Assembly: GCF_021646685.1 (NCBI RefSeq) | Contig: NZ_JAKJHW010000001.1 | Coordinates: forward strand, 186,001 to 250,000 | Length of the DNA stretch: 64,000 nucleotides | Source of the DNA: Pseudalkalibacillus salsuginis | Lineage (GTDB): Bacteria; Bacillota; Bacilli; Bacillales; Fictibacillaceae | Reading direction: 5' to 3' | Shown: positions 1 to 7,955 of the stretch, in pieces | Layout of the letters: each line of letters starts with the position of its first letter | Numbering within the stretch: position 1 is the stretch's first letter | Notes under the pieces: generated by a model | What the model saw: the letters and a program-made list of their open reading frames with translations, nothing else | Told to the model about the DNA's origin: nothing | The model's database searches: none | Translations under genes and position numbers: made by a program

Positions 1-888
1 ACAATCATTGAAGTTGGACCAAGGGATGGTTTGCAGAATGAAAAAAATCAAGTCCCTACAGATGCAAAAATAACGTTTATAAAAGACCTGAAAAACGCTG
101 GGATTACTGAAATCGAATTGACCTCATTCGTGTCCCCGAAGTGGGTTCCCCAAATGCGTGATGCAAAAGAGGTCATAGACGCTTGCCTTGACGATAAGCG
201 GAACTTTGTGCTTGCACCGAACCGGAAAGGGGTCGAACGGCTTTATGAAACAGATGGAAAGGATGTCGCGGTATTCGTAGGTGTCAGTTCTTCCTTCAAT
301 AAAAAGAATATCAACAAGACAACCGGGGAAAGCATGGCTGATTTGAAACCGATTCTCGCTGAGTTGAAGCAGAAAGGGTATTTTGTTCGGGCATGCATTT
401 CCACATCCTTCTACTGCCCATATGATGGGAAGGTCGACCCCAAAGATGTCATTGCCTTATGTACGCAATTTGCAGACTTCGGTGTAGATGAGTTAAGTGT
501 AGCTGATACGATCGGAATGGCAAATCCACTCGAAAGCTATCAATTATTCAATGAATTGCAAAGACAATTAGGAGACAGGGTCCTGCTGACTGCACATTTC
601 CATGATACAAGAGGCATGGCTTTAGCAAATATTTATGCTTGCCTTCAGGCTGGGATTACGAGATTCGATACCTCGGCTGGTGGGTTGGGGGGATGCCCAT
701 TCGCTCCGGGTGCCACAGGGAATGTTGCCACTGAAGATGTCGTTTTCATGCTCCATCAGATGGGGATCGGAACAGGTATTGACCTAAAAGGGCTCCACAA
801 AGCGATCCAAGGAATCTCCGAACATGTAACAAGGAACATTGAAACCAAGTATTATAATTTAGCAGAGAAAAAGGCTTCCCACACATAA
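1..888 (+). CDS. yngG: Hydroxymethylglutaryl-CoA lyase, 5' end cut by window edge
   Basis: HMG-CoA lyase cleaves 3-hydroxy-3-methylglutaryl-CoA to acetoacetate and acetyl-CoA, the last step of leucine breakdown. The reading frame is open from base 1, where it already encodes the family's EVGPRDGLQNE motif, so only a few N-terminal codons lie outside the window. The HMGL-like TIM barrel is visible, with a metal-binding HFHDTRG motif and the catalytic cysteine loop GGCPFAPGA near the C-terminus. The encoded part is about 295 residues, close to the full family length. A dispersed repeat starts 40 bases after the stop codon and a hairpin terminator follows. The bkd operon at the other end of the window feeds related branched-chain substrates. 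The assignment is secure at family level; the symbol follows the B. subtilis name. Confidence 0.93.
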   Translation, partial: TIIEVGPRDGLQNEKNQVPTDAKITFIKDLKNAGITEIELTSFVSPKWVPQMRDAKEVIDACLDDKRNFVLAPNRKGVERLYETDGKDVAVFVGVSSSFNKKNINKTTGESMADLKPILAELKQKGYFVRACISTSFYCPYDGKVDPKDVIALCTQFADFGVDELSVADTIGMANPLESYQLFNELQRQLGDRVLLTAHFHDTRGMALANIYACLQAGITRFDTSAGGLGGCPFAPGATGNVATEDVVFMLHQMGIGTGIDLKGLHKAIQGISEHVTRNIETKYYNLAEKKASHT

Positions 889-927
889 TCAACTTTAGGA
901 GCTACCCTTAGCAGTCTTTTTATTGAC

Positions 928-1044
928 AAGAAAAGCGAAAACACCCCTGATCAGCCACGTAGGTCACTGGAAGTCCGACGAGGAGGCTTTTGCCGCCGCA
1001 GGAGGACTGATGTTAGCCAAGCAGCTGGACGTTGGAGCTAGGCA
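928..1044 (+). repeat. Dispersed structured repeat, copy 1 (short form)
   Basis: This is the first of five copies of an intergenic element that runs from an aagaaaagcg start through a gtccgacgaggaggct core to a ggagctagacat end. It lies 40 bases downstream of the HMG-CoA lyase stop codon and in the same orientation. This copy lacks the roughly 58-base insert seen in copies 3 and 4, and its terminal stem is degraded relative to copy 2. Confidence 0.85.
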
Positions 1045-1091
1045 TTCCTTTACTGCGCAAAAATTTTATTTTTTCTCATCTTGAAAAAAGA

Positions 1092-1127
1092 GAAATGTGG
1101 CCTCATTAACGGAGAGGCCACATTCTT
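1092..1127. terminator. Bidirectional rho-independent terminator
   Basis: A perfect stem of AATGTGGCCTC and GAGGCCACATT encloses a short loop. T-rich sequence follows on the plus strand (CTTTATTATT), and on the minus strand the hairpin is followed by TTTCTCTTTTTTC. It separates the plus-strand lyase gene from the convergent oxidoreductase gene. Confidence 0.85.
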
Positions 1128-1220
1128 TATTATTCGGATGTTGAAGTTTTCACTAATTCGGCTTTCAGCATAAGGAGTTTTTTATTTATGTTCTGCTTTG
1201 CTTCAGCAAAAAATATTCCT

Positions 1221-2306
1221 TCATTGATTAGAAGATACAAAACGACGGTCGATTTTATCTTTCAGTTTCCATGCAAGTTTGTTAGTAGTCGAGAAAGAGC
1301 CCAATTCCAAAAACGCTTTCCGGTGACCAACCGAAACGATCGATAATACTCGATTTTGCGGATGAAAATGGTACCCCTCACCTGACCCAATGTACCCTTT
1401 GAGATTCTCAGCCAACACTTCTCCTTGTCTTGCAGCCGAATCAGTAGTTCTAGGTAGGTTTGGATGATCACGGATTGTCACACCTTTTCCAGCTCCAAAT
1501 ATAAACGGAAATTCTTTGATCTGAAGAGTGTCCTCAACAAGCAAATATCCTTGATCATCTGTAGGAAGCTTGGAACTATTATATATTTTCGGTGATTCCA
1601 AACCTGTCATCCATAAAAGACAATCATACGTTATTATTCGCTTATCTGTGGTAATCGTTCCTCCACTGACGTCGACGACCTGTTCATTTTCCAACACCTG
1701 GACGCCTGTGTCTTGCAACATTCCTTTTAATCTCTGTAATCCTTTCTTCCCATTCTGTTCGCAGCCGTTTTCTGAACTGATTAAAATGACTTCACCATCA
1801 ACTTCATGTTTCTGTTTCCACGCTTGGATCGCAAAGCTCATTTCAATGCTTGGCGTCCCCCCTCCAACTATTGCCACCGTCCCTTTTTTTCTCTCATCGT
1901 TTTGAAAACGTCGGATGTGATGTTTTCGGTCATATTGAACGATCTTCTCTTGTTCTGGAAGTAGTTCATTTCCCTTCCGCCGTGTACCAATATCAAAGGA
2001 TAAGACATCGAAAGATAATATATCCCCTTTATCGGTAAGGACCCTTTTCTGTTTCACATCAATAGAAAGCGCGGTCCCATGAATCAGTTGAATTCCTGCC
2101 TTCTCTGCAAGTTCTGCTAAATCGATCTGAAGGTCCTCCAACTGGTAAATCCCTTCCACAAACCCGGCAAACATATCAGAGTAATAAAAGGTATTAGTCG
2201 GATTGAGCAGGGAGACTTCACAATCCTGTAAAGAGTTTCTTTTCAGTTTTCTCAATAAAGAAAGGTGGGCTTGACCAGCACCGATCAATAAAAGTTTTTT
2301 TGACAT
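1221..2306 (-). CDS. FAD-dependent pyridine nucleotide-disulphide oxidoreductase (NDH-2-like)
   Basis: The protein belongs to the FAD/NAD(P)H-dependent oxidoreductases related to type II NADH dehydrogenases. It has an N-terminal dinucleotide-binding motif (LLLIGAGQAH), a second nucleotide-binding motif in the middle (VAIVGGGTPSIE) and a late FAD-contacting segment (FGAGKGV). The start at 2306 is chosen because GAGGAG lies a few bases upstream of an ATG followed directly by the Rossmann motif; an upstream in-frame ATG at 2348 would add 14 residues with no ribosome binding site. The length of 361 residues is a little shorter than classical NDH-2. The electron acceptor cannot be told from sequence, and no redox-active cysteine pair is evident. 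The role is probably respiratory or redox-related. Confidence 0.75.
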   Translation of the reverse strand: MSKKLLLIGAGQAHLSLLRKLKRNSLQDCEVSLLNPTNTFYYSDMFAGFVEGIYQLEDLQIDLAELAEKAGIQLIHGTALSIDVKQKRVLTDKGDILSFDVLSFDIGTRRKGNELLPEQEKIVQYDRKHHIRRFQNDERKKGTVAIVGGGTPSIEMSFAIQAWKQKHEVDGEVILISSENGCEQNGKKGLQRLKGMLQDTGVQVLENEQVVDVSGGTITTDKRIITYDCLLWMTGLESPKIYNSSKLPTDDQGYLLVEDTLQIKEFPFIFGAGKGVTIRDHPNLPRTTDSAARQGEVLAENLKGYIGSGEGYHFHPQNRVLSIVSVGHRKAFLELGSFSTTNKLAWKLKDKIDRRFVSSNQ

Positions 2307-2469
2307 CAAATTCTCCTCAATCAACAATTCGGTCAGACCCCCTATCAAAGGTCTAGCTGTTTACCAAATTTCATCCATGACCCTACCTGAGCGACCGATC
2401 CATGCGACTATACCGAATGTTTTTGCTCCAGCAATATTCCAAGTACTTTGAATAACCACTATTTACCTT

Positions 2470-3132
2470 TCACTCTTGATCAAATCTCACAGCTAACAGG
2501 GAGGACAATTTTTTTCTAAATAGGATCGGCAGTGCTGTCAAAACGACTAGGCTTACAATTGAAAGGATGATCAATTCATTTTCCCCAGTATACGTACTGC
2601 TACCGATACCGCAATAGATAACTGCCCCTGGAACGAGCCCAAGTAAGGTGGCAAAAAAATAATGGGAAAAACGGATATTCGATACCGCACTAAGATATGT
2701 AACCAAGTCAAAATGCAAAAATGGCAACAGACGGAGGATCAATAGGAAGATGAACCCTTTTTTATCAATTTGTTGGCGTAAAGCATCATATTTCTCAGTA
2801 GAGGGCACTGCACCATATGTGATTCCTAATTTACGAATAACAAATAACGAGAGGATCGCTCCCAGACACGCTCCGATGATTGTCAATAGGACCCCAAACC
2901 AAAAGCCGAAAGCTAATCCTCCGACTATTGCTAACAAAGAGGCCGGAAACAAAACAAGCGGTCGTACTGTAAACATGATAAGATAAATGCCTGGTGCTAT
3001 CCAACCGAAAGACATCACCCAATTACGTATTTTCCATGGTGGGATTTCCAAAAAAGCTTGGTTCAGCCAAATGAAAAATCCAATGATAATGATGAATATC
3101 GTGCCTTTGCGTATCCATTTTCGTTTGTCCAT
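2470..3132 (-). CDS. TVP38/TMEM64 family membrane protein
   Basis: This 220-residue integral membrane protein has about six hydrophobic segments. It carries the TVP38/DedA-superfamily (SNARE-associated) core, recognisable from the FPASLLAIVGGLAFG re-entrant region and the following LGAILSLFVIRK segment. Members of the wider superfamily act in lipid or small-molecule transport and envelope stability; the substrate is unknown here. A GAGGGA ribosome binding site precedes the ATG. It is the last recognisable gene before a roughly 1.3-kb stretch with only short or non-coding elements. Confidence 0.8.
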   Translation of the reverse strand: MDKRKWIRKGTIFIIIIGFFIWLNQAFLEIPPWKIRNWVMSFGWIAPGIYLIMFTVRPLVLFPASLLAIVGGLAFGFWFGVLLTIIGACLGAILSLFVIRKLGITYGAVPSTEKYDALRQQIDKKGFIFLLILRLLPFLHFDLVTYLSAVSNIRFSHYFFATLLGLVPGAVIYCGIGSSTYTGENELIILSIVSLVVLTALPILFRKKLSSLLAVRFDQE

Positions 3133-3239
3133 CTTGTGCGTTCCCTCTTTTTGTAAGGCTGTTTTCGTATAGTTTGTTGTTTTAGATTTTGGAAATATAC
3201 ACCCTTTCCGCGTTAATCTGCAAGCCTCCTTACTTGCAC

Positions 3240-3390
3240 ACGGATGGGCCGGCTTCGACGTTCACCACAGGACGTGGTATTTTTTAGTCGAAGATCTTTT
3301 TATTTTGTGGGCTGGTACGGGGTCTCGCTTAGCTTACTTTCCAGCGGGAGTCTTACATATTTCCGGTTATCATTTCCACATCACATTCAA
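3240..3390. repeat. Probable remnant of a second dispersed repeat family
   Basis: The stretch contains an inverted pair CTTCGAC (3253-3259) and GTCGAAG (3287-3293) around a caccacaggacgtgg core, then a gggtctcgcttag segment and a gcgggagtctt segment. It resembles GC-richer intergenic repeats I associate with Bacillaceae genomes. Only one copy is visible here, so repeat status is an inference. Plus-strand reading frames through it have no ribosome binding site. Confidence 0.4.
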
Positions 3391-3651
3391 TTAGCAACAA
3401 ATTTCAAGAAAACAGCGTTTTTGTAAAATCCTTAGTCCATATGATCATAGAACCCTGCCCTTTCATTATGTCCCCTGAAACCTGGATGTTATCACTCAGC
3501 CTGAAATACAACAAATTCCTTATAGACTTCACCCCATAGAAAAATTTTAATTCACAAAACTTAGAAATGGCCATATATATTTGTAATGATCTCATTTAAG
3601 GTTACGATTATGTAAAACTGTGGTATTCTAATAATAGGACAACATATACTA

Positions 3652-3683
3652 ATAAAAACCGCAGGTGCTCCCAACACCTGCGG
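3652..3683 (-). terminator. Terminator of the toxin messenger
   Basis: On the minus strand CCGCAGGTG pairs perfectly with CACCTGCGG across a short loop and is followed by TTTTTATT. It lies 85 bases after the toxin stop codon. Confidence 0.85.
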
Positions 3684-3730
3684 ATAGATAGCGCAATAGA
3701 TTTCCCTCAAAGGGGGAGGCTATTGAGATG

Positions 3731-3780
3731 GATAACCACCCTGTACAGGTTCCAAACTCAAGGGTGGTTATTTTCTTTTA
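3731..3780 (+). terminator. Hairpin terminator of the antisense RNA
   Basis: ATAACCACCCT (3732-3742) pairs perfectly with AGGGTGGTTAT (3761-3771) and is followed on the plus strand by TTTCTTTTA. The toxin stop codon lies inside the right arm. Confidence 0.75.
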
Positions 3781-3854
3781 TCAGGAAAAGACAACAACGT
3801 AACGACGAACAGTCCGAATGTGATCATCAGACTAATTGCTTCGAACGTTGTCAA
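3768..3854 (-). CDS. Holin-like type I toxin peptide (28 aa)
   Basis: The peptide begins TTFEAISLMITFG, continues with one hydrophobic helix and ends in a charged SFPDKRK tail. This matches the small 'putative holin-like toxin' family of Bacillaceae type I toxin-antitoxin systems, which act at the membrane. The TTG start at 3854 is favoured because GGGGG lies about 8 bases upstream; an in-frame GTG at 3863 is the alternative and would add three residues. Transcription probably begins at the extended -10 box at 3940-3948, giving a messenger of about 280 bases that ends at the strong terminator at 3652-3683. A convergent antisense RNA covers the 3' half. It is too short for routine gene finders. 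Confidence 0.75.
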   Translation of the reverse strand: MTTFEAISLMITFGLFVVTLLSFPDKRK

Positions 3855-3939
3855 GGGCTGCACCCCCTTCCTACACTGCTTGACACAGTTGCTGGGGATA
3901 AGCCTTCCACCCTCGAGTATCCTCTACTGCACCATTACT

Positions 3940-3948
3940 ATTATACCA
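3940..3948 (-). promoter_or_regulatory. Extended -10 promoter of the toxin gene
   Basis: On the minus strand the sequence reads TGGTATAAT, a perfect -10 hexamer with the TGn extension. No good -35 hexamer sits at the right distance, which is usual for extended -10 promoters. It would place transcription start about 80 bases upstream of the toxin start codon. Confidence 0.6.
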
Positions 3949-4022
3949 CGGTTCCATCATTTTCCTCATCGTCAATTTGAGCTAAATTACTTCAAAAATT
4001 TTGGCTATGCTATACTCATTGT

Positions 4023-4229
4023 TGATTCCCGGCAATTCACTCCCATTTCCGCGTACGATCCACAAACCTCCTCGCCTTTCAACTTGGTTAAATAAAAATT
4101 TAGATTGTTTTTCTTCAACCCCCACAGGCATATCAAATGACCCGAAACTTATTACCACAACCCCCTTAAAAGTTATTATGGAAGGACACTTCGGATGTAG
4201 CATCCCCTGCATTCAAAGTGTCCTTTTTG
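4023..4229 (+). ncRNA. Candidate small regulatory RNA with C-rich single-stranded motifs
   Basis: A plus-strand extended -10 promoter (TGCTATACT, 4008-4016) and a strong terminator (4182-4229) bracket about 205 bases with no convincing coding frame. The predicted RNA contains unpaired C-rich stretches (caaacctcctcgcc, caacccccac, caaccccctt) that could pair with Shine-Dalgarno sequences, as known for several Firmicute small RNAs. The only long frame in it has no ribosome binding site and an unconvincing composition. Expression is untested. Confidence 0.45.
4182..4229 (+). terminator. Rho-independent terminator of the candidate sRNA
   Basis: AAGGACACTT (4182-4191) pairs with AAGTGTCCTT (4216-4225), with a smaller GGATG/CATCC hairpin inside, followed by TTTTTGTT. 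Confidence 0.8.
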
Positions 4230-4459
4230 TTATTCTCTCAACTTTCGCAGTATAAAAACTTATGTAAAGCTTGATGTATCAATCGTTGAATAAGATTTTA
4301 TAGCAGAAACAAATAAAAAAACATTCCTACTTTGGTAAAACAGTCGGTAACTATATAATTCATCGCCAATTGATATCTGAAGTATTATTCTGAACCCGAG
4401 AAAATTCCTAACAACTCAAGATCACCAATAGTTGTAGAAGCCATCTCTTTTCAGCTTAT

Positions 4460-5002
4460 TTAATGAGTTATAAATTCAAAATCGTCATGTGTAGGTTCTT
4501 CGTTTGTATATGCAATCCAATACATATATTGCATATATAAATCATTAGTAAGTTCTTCTACGTAAGTTACAGATTTAGCAGATTCACCTAAGACTTTAAT
4601 CCCCTTAACATTCGTATCTTCTGGCTTTTTATCTGGTAAAAGTATCGTTACAGTCGGAGCTTCATCCCTTCCAAAAATCAAAGCATCCGCTTCCTGAAGA
4701 CCAATTGACGCAGTACGGTCCTCTGGGCCTGCTACCCATTCTAATTTTCCATTACTATTCTTTAAAATAACTAAATCAGGATTATGAGTGTTGGATTCAT
4801 GTTTATTTTTAAAAATCACGTAAACAAAATTATCTTTTATGTCATAATCAATAATCTCTTTATTGCTTAATTCGTTTTCTGACATAACATTGATGATCTG
4901 TTCTTCTAGTGTTTGACTTTCTGTGATAGTTGGCTCCACTGCCTCGTTTGAACAACCGATCAGAAAAAAGACTATGATAAACGATACATATAACTTTTTC
5001 AT
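4460..5002 (-). CDS. Small secreted lipoprotein of unknown function
   Basis: The 180-residue protein starts with a lipoprotein signal peptide: positive residues, a hydrophobic run and the lipobox LIGC, so the mature protein would begin at cysteine 17 and be anchored to the outer face of the membrane. The rest is acidic and soluble, and I do not recognise a domain. A strong AGGAGAGGTG ribosome binding site precedes the ATG. It stands alone, between the toxin/sRNA region and the ABC transporter operon, so the context gives no clue. Confidence 0.75.
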   Translation of the reverse strand: MKKLYVSFIIVFFLIGCSNEAVEPTITESQTLEEQIINVMSENELSNKEIIDYDIKDNFVYVIFKNKHESNTHNPDLVILKNSNGKLEWVAGPEDRTASIGLQEADALIFGRDEAPTVTILLPDKKPEDTNVKGIKVLGESAKSVTYVEELTNDLYMQYMYWIAYTNEEPTHDDFEFITH

Positions 5003-5140
5003 GACATCACCTCTCCTTATTGGTTATACGACATCAATAACAAAAAGTTTCACATCCCTGTTCACCTAACCTGTCCGATTTCTTAATACAATTAATTCAA
5101 ACTGTTGAATCTAAAACAACCATTAATTTCATAATAAGGA

Positions 5141-5164
5141 GGCTTACCCTATTTCGGATAAGCC
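5141..5164. terminator. Hairpin, possible weak terminator
   Basis: GGCTTACCC and GGATAAGCC form a 9-bp stem, allowing one wobble pair, with a 6-base loop. Neither side has a strong T tract, so it may be a weak terminator for the sigma-factor operon on the minus strand or only a structural hairpin. Confidence 0.4.
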
Positions 5165-5247
5165 CCCCACTTTATGGAATACTTAAAATTGAGATACTCA
5201 AAGCTCGAATTGTTGACCCGGCAAAAATATACACCGATCAGAATCCA

Positions 5248-5347
5248 CTATAATACGAGTAAAAGTAAACCTGCAATAAAGAAAGTTAGACCAAATAAAA
5301 TTCTTAAACCTTCACTTGTTATTGGATCGGATATAGGTGTACTTCAA
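5248..5347 (-). pseudogene. Possible decayed small membrane-protein gene
   Basis: Directly downstream of the sigma factor gene, the minus strand encodes a short peptide ending in LRILFGLTFFIAGLLLLVL, a convincing single transmembrane helix. The frame begins right after a stop codon with no usable start; a TTG at 5347 is one base out of phase. This looks like a small membrane protein that lost its start through an indel, but chance cannot be excluded. Confidence 0.25.
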
Positions 5348-5382
5348 AACAGAACCCGTTAATCGAAGGGCGCCTCCATAAA

Positions 5383-5925
5383 TCATGCACTGATCTGTTT
5401 ATTAAGTTCAGTCTTGATCTGTTGTCTCGCACGGTATAATCTCGATTTGACCGTTCCGATCGGCAATTGGAGCCGCTTGGAAATCTCTTCTTCTTTCAGG
5501 CCATCTTCGTATTTGAGGAGAAACGCATCCCGCAAAGCTGGTTTAAGCTGCGCAACTTTTTGTTCGATTTCTCTCTCCATCCATACACGCTCTACGATCT
5601 GTTCGACAGCATTCTTTTCCTGGGCATGTTCATTTACAGAATAGATGACATCTTCTACCAGTATTGTACCTGATCTTTTTTCTTTACGGATTAGATCGAT
5701 CGCTGTCCTTGATGCAATTGTCGAGAGCCAAGAGCCTATTTTTTCAATATCCAATATCGAATCGATTTTTTTGAAAGCTTTAATGAATGTTTCTTGTACG
5801 ATATCTTCCGCCAAGTATTTGTCGTGTGTAATCATGACAGCTACCTTGAACACTTTATGCTTGAACATTTCATATATAAGATTCAAATCAATTTCTTGTC
5901 TCTGCACTTGTATTTGGCCCTCCAT
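5383..5925 (-). CDS. ECF-type RNA polymerase sigma factor
   Basis: The 180-residue protein has the two-domain layout of extracytoplasmic-function sigma factors: region 2 with LAEDIVQETFIKAFKKI (about residues 41-57) for -10 recognition, and region 4 with a helix-turn-helix (EEEISKRLQLPIGTVKSRL, about 147-165). It would direct RNA polymerase to a dedicated promoter set. Its ATG overlaps the TAA of the upstream permease gene by one base (TAATG), so it is translationally coupled to the ABC transporter operon. No anti-sigma factor gene follows; the usual partner is missing unless the large permease with its extracytoplasmic domain plays that role, which is speculation. Confidence 0.88.
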   Translation of the reverse strand: MEGQIQVQRQEIDLNLIYEMFKHKVFKVAVMITHDKYLAEDIVQETFIKAFKKIDSILDIEKIGSWLSTIASRTAIDLIRKEKRSGTILVEDVIYSVNEHAQEKNAVEQIVERVWMEREIEQKVAQLKPALRDAFLLKYEDGLKEEEISKRLQLPIGTVKSRLYRARQQIKTELNKQISA

Positions 5926-7955
5926 TATTTCACCTCACCTTTCTCATAATGTTCTTTCACAAATTCCGGAACATCCTTGTTTTGAAAACTTACTAGTTGA
6001 GCTGGTTCAGAATTCTTGAATTTGAACACAATGACGTATTCATTGCCAGGGTCAGCCCAATTTGAATTCTCCAAGCTGACCTGTATTTTTTCTTTCGAAG
6101 TGATCTTCAAAGCATTTGGGGATTTAATGACCTGCTTAGTTGCTTCAGCATCATCCCTTTTGAAATCTATGTCTTTTGATGGGGCGATGACAGCATACTC
6201 GATCTCATCAGGGTCGAGTGAAACCTCGTCTAGTAAATTTTCTTCCTCAAGCCATTTTTCAAATTGCTCATATGACGATTCGAATTGTAAATGCACTTCA
6301 TTATGATCACCGCCGCTCGAAAGGTAAATATTGATGGAAGGTACAAAAGGACCCTTACTACGCTCCTCTTCAAAGGGGGCTTCTTTCACATCTGTTTTCA
6401 AAGCTTCTAAAGCGGTCGCGATCTTTTCTGGCTCATGGATGATGACCTGTCCTTCTCTTGAATCCACAGCAATCCTTGTGACTTCTTCACTTGCAATGTG
6501 GAATATTCGATTGGTTTTTTCTTTGAATTCATTTGCTTCATAAATCGGTCTCATATACGTCAGCAGTTCCTCTGTTTCCGGAACTTGATATTCTCTTATC
6601 ACTTTCTCACCGTTCTTCATTTCATAAGCGATGAAGAATACGCGGGTATAATGGTATGAGCGTGAATAAGACTGTTTGTTTTCTACAAGAAACTCATGTA
6701 ATTGGATGACTGAATTGATGTTCTCTTTTTTAGTCAAAGTTGGTTGATAATACTCAGGACCATTGATAGAAGACATCTCATCCTTATGTTTATAATGCCA
6801 GACTCCCTGACCAATAAAGACTTGCTCTACTTCGTCCAATTCAGGAATTCTATTTTCATATCCCGTAAGGTCAAACCGGAAAGCCACAATGGCAATGGCC
6901 ACTAGTACGGCAAACAATAAATAACCTTTGAGATGGGTGAAGACCCGCCATGTCTTCTGTAAAAGCATCTCAGCAATGAGGTAACCGATAATGCTTCCCA
7001 ATACATACCCGACGATCAGCCATACAAATGAGTGCTGGGTTTCTCTGAAATACATCCCACCCAATAACATGACACAGAAGGTCACACTGTATTTGAAGAA
7101 TGGTTTCAACGATTGAAATACAAAAGCTTGGGAAACCCCTTCAAGATGTCTTTTTTTATAAACCACTATTCCAGCCGTATAGAAGACAATGATCATGATC
7201 AGATAGAGGATGATGTCCAACCAACTGAATACTTCATCACCCCGTGCCACTACATAGGTAAAAAATGATGTGATTGGAGAATAGCGGATCATTTGGCTGC
7301 TTAGATAGTAATCTGGTGAAAATCCATACAGGAAGTAGGTCGTGTTCATGAAAATCAGTGTCGTAAACCCGACTGGCAGCAGTAAAAGGATATAAGTAAG
7401 AACACCTTGAAGAGCTGACATACCCGTCATCGCCCCTACGAATACACCTGAAACAAAAATCAGAAGAGATACTAGTAGGATTAATCCGATCCAACTCCAT
7501 ATATCTTTCATTGAATAATAATTTTCCAAATCCATTGTTCCGTTCATGATCATAAGGATCGAACCGGTAATCAATACCGGTAGGACTAGATAAATAACCC
7601 CCATCCCGACATAGACGTTATAAAGGCGGGTTCTTTTAATCGGAAGGCTATGCATGAAGTCCGATGCATTCTTTACTTGTAAAAAACGGAATAGAAAGAT
7701 AGAAAGCAAGACAGGCACGATAAAGACCAATATAAGCTGAATTTCACCGTTATAGTCGAAAAGATTTTCATGATAGGCGTAATAATCAGATGGATTATCA
7801 CTGCTCCATATCATCAAAATCCGCATCGGCAATGTCAACAAGAGACCTGCAAGATAGATGAGCGCAATCCATCCGACACTATAAAAGCTTTGGATCATCA
7901 TTTCTTTACTAAACCAGGACGTTTTTGATTGCATACCCGACATCCCCCATTTCAT
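5925..7955 (-). CDS. ABC transporter permease with large C-terminal extracytoplasmic domain
   Basis: This 676-residue protein has about ten membrane segments in its first 370 residues (ABC-2-like permease), followed by a soluble, acidic C-terminal region of about 300 residues probably outside the membrane. This architecture is found in Bacillus permeases encoded next to YtrA-type GntR regulators. The start at 7955 has AGAGGAAA at good spacing; ATG codons at 7943 and 7934 are alternatives. The gene overlaps the ATPase gene by 47 bases and the sigma gene by one, so all four genes are one operon. By analogy with ytr/yhc systems it may respond to envelope-active compounds; the substrate is unknown. 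Confidence 0.8.
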   Translation of the reverse strand: MKWGMSGMQSKTSWFSKEMMIQSFYSVGWIALIYLAGLLLTLPMRILMIWSSDNPSDYYAYHENLFDYNGEIQLILVFIVPVLLSIFLFRFLQVKNASDFMHSLPIKRTRLYNVYVGMGVIYLVLPVLITGSILMIMNGTMDLENYYSMKDIWSWIGLILLVSLLIFVSGVFVGAMTGMSALQGVLTYILLLLPVGFTTLIFMNTTYFLYGFSPDYYLSSQMIRYSPITSFFTYVVARGDEVFSWLDIILYLIMIIVFYTAGIVVYKKRHLEGVSQAFVFQSLKPFFKYSVTFCVMLLGGMYFRETQHSFVWLIVGYVLGSIIGYLIAEMLLQKTWRVFTHLKGYLLFAVLVAIAIVAFRFDLTGYENRIPELDEVEQVFIGQGVWHYKHKDEMSSINGPEYYQPTLTKKENINSVIQLHEFLVENKQSYSRSYHYTRVFFIAYEMKNGEKVIREYQVPETEELLTYMRPIYEANEFKEKTNRIFHIASEEVTRIAVDSREGQVIIHEPEKIATALEALKTDVKEAPFEEERSKGPFVPSINIYLSSGGDHNEVHLQFESSYEQFEKWLEEENLLDEVSLDPDEIEYAVIAPSKDIDFKRDDAEATKQVIKSPNALKITSKEKIQVSLENSNWADPGNEYVIVFKFKNSEPAQLVSFQNKDVPEFVKEHYEKGEVK

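Larger units (their letters stand above)
3636..3780 (+). ncRNA. Putative antisense antitoxin RNA of the type I toxin-antitoxin locus
   Basis: A plus-strand transcript is predicted to start just after a TTACGA/TATTCT promoter (3602-3629) and to end at the hairpin at 3731-3780. It would overlap the 3' half of the toxin messenger in antisense. This arrangement, with overlapping convergent RNAs each ending in its own terminator, is typical of TxpA/RatA-like systems in Firmicutes. The transcript is inferred from promoter, terminator and layout only. Confidence 0.55.

Noticed and set aside
1128-1220. Short coding-like stretch downstream of the FAD oxidoreductase
   Set aside because: It encodes about 30 plausible residues on the minus strand but has no start codon with a ribosome binding site; it may be a gene fragment.
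4001-4255. Plus-strand frame of 84 codons across the sRNA candidate
   Set aside because: No ribosome binding site, and it reads through the terminator hairpin; the non-coding interpretation is better.
5174-5362. Plus-strand frame of 62 codons upstream of the sigma gene's 3' end
   Set aside because: Basic, low-complexity product, opposite to the possible small membrane-protein remnant, and lacking initiation signals.
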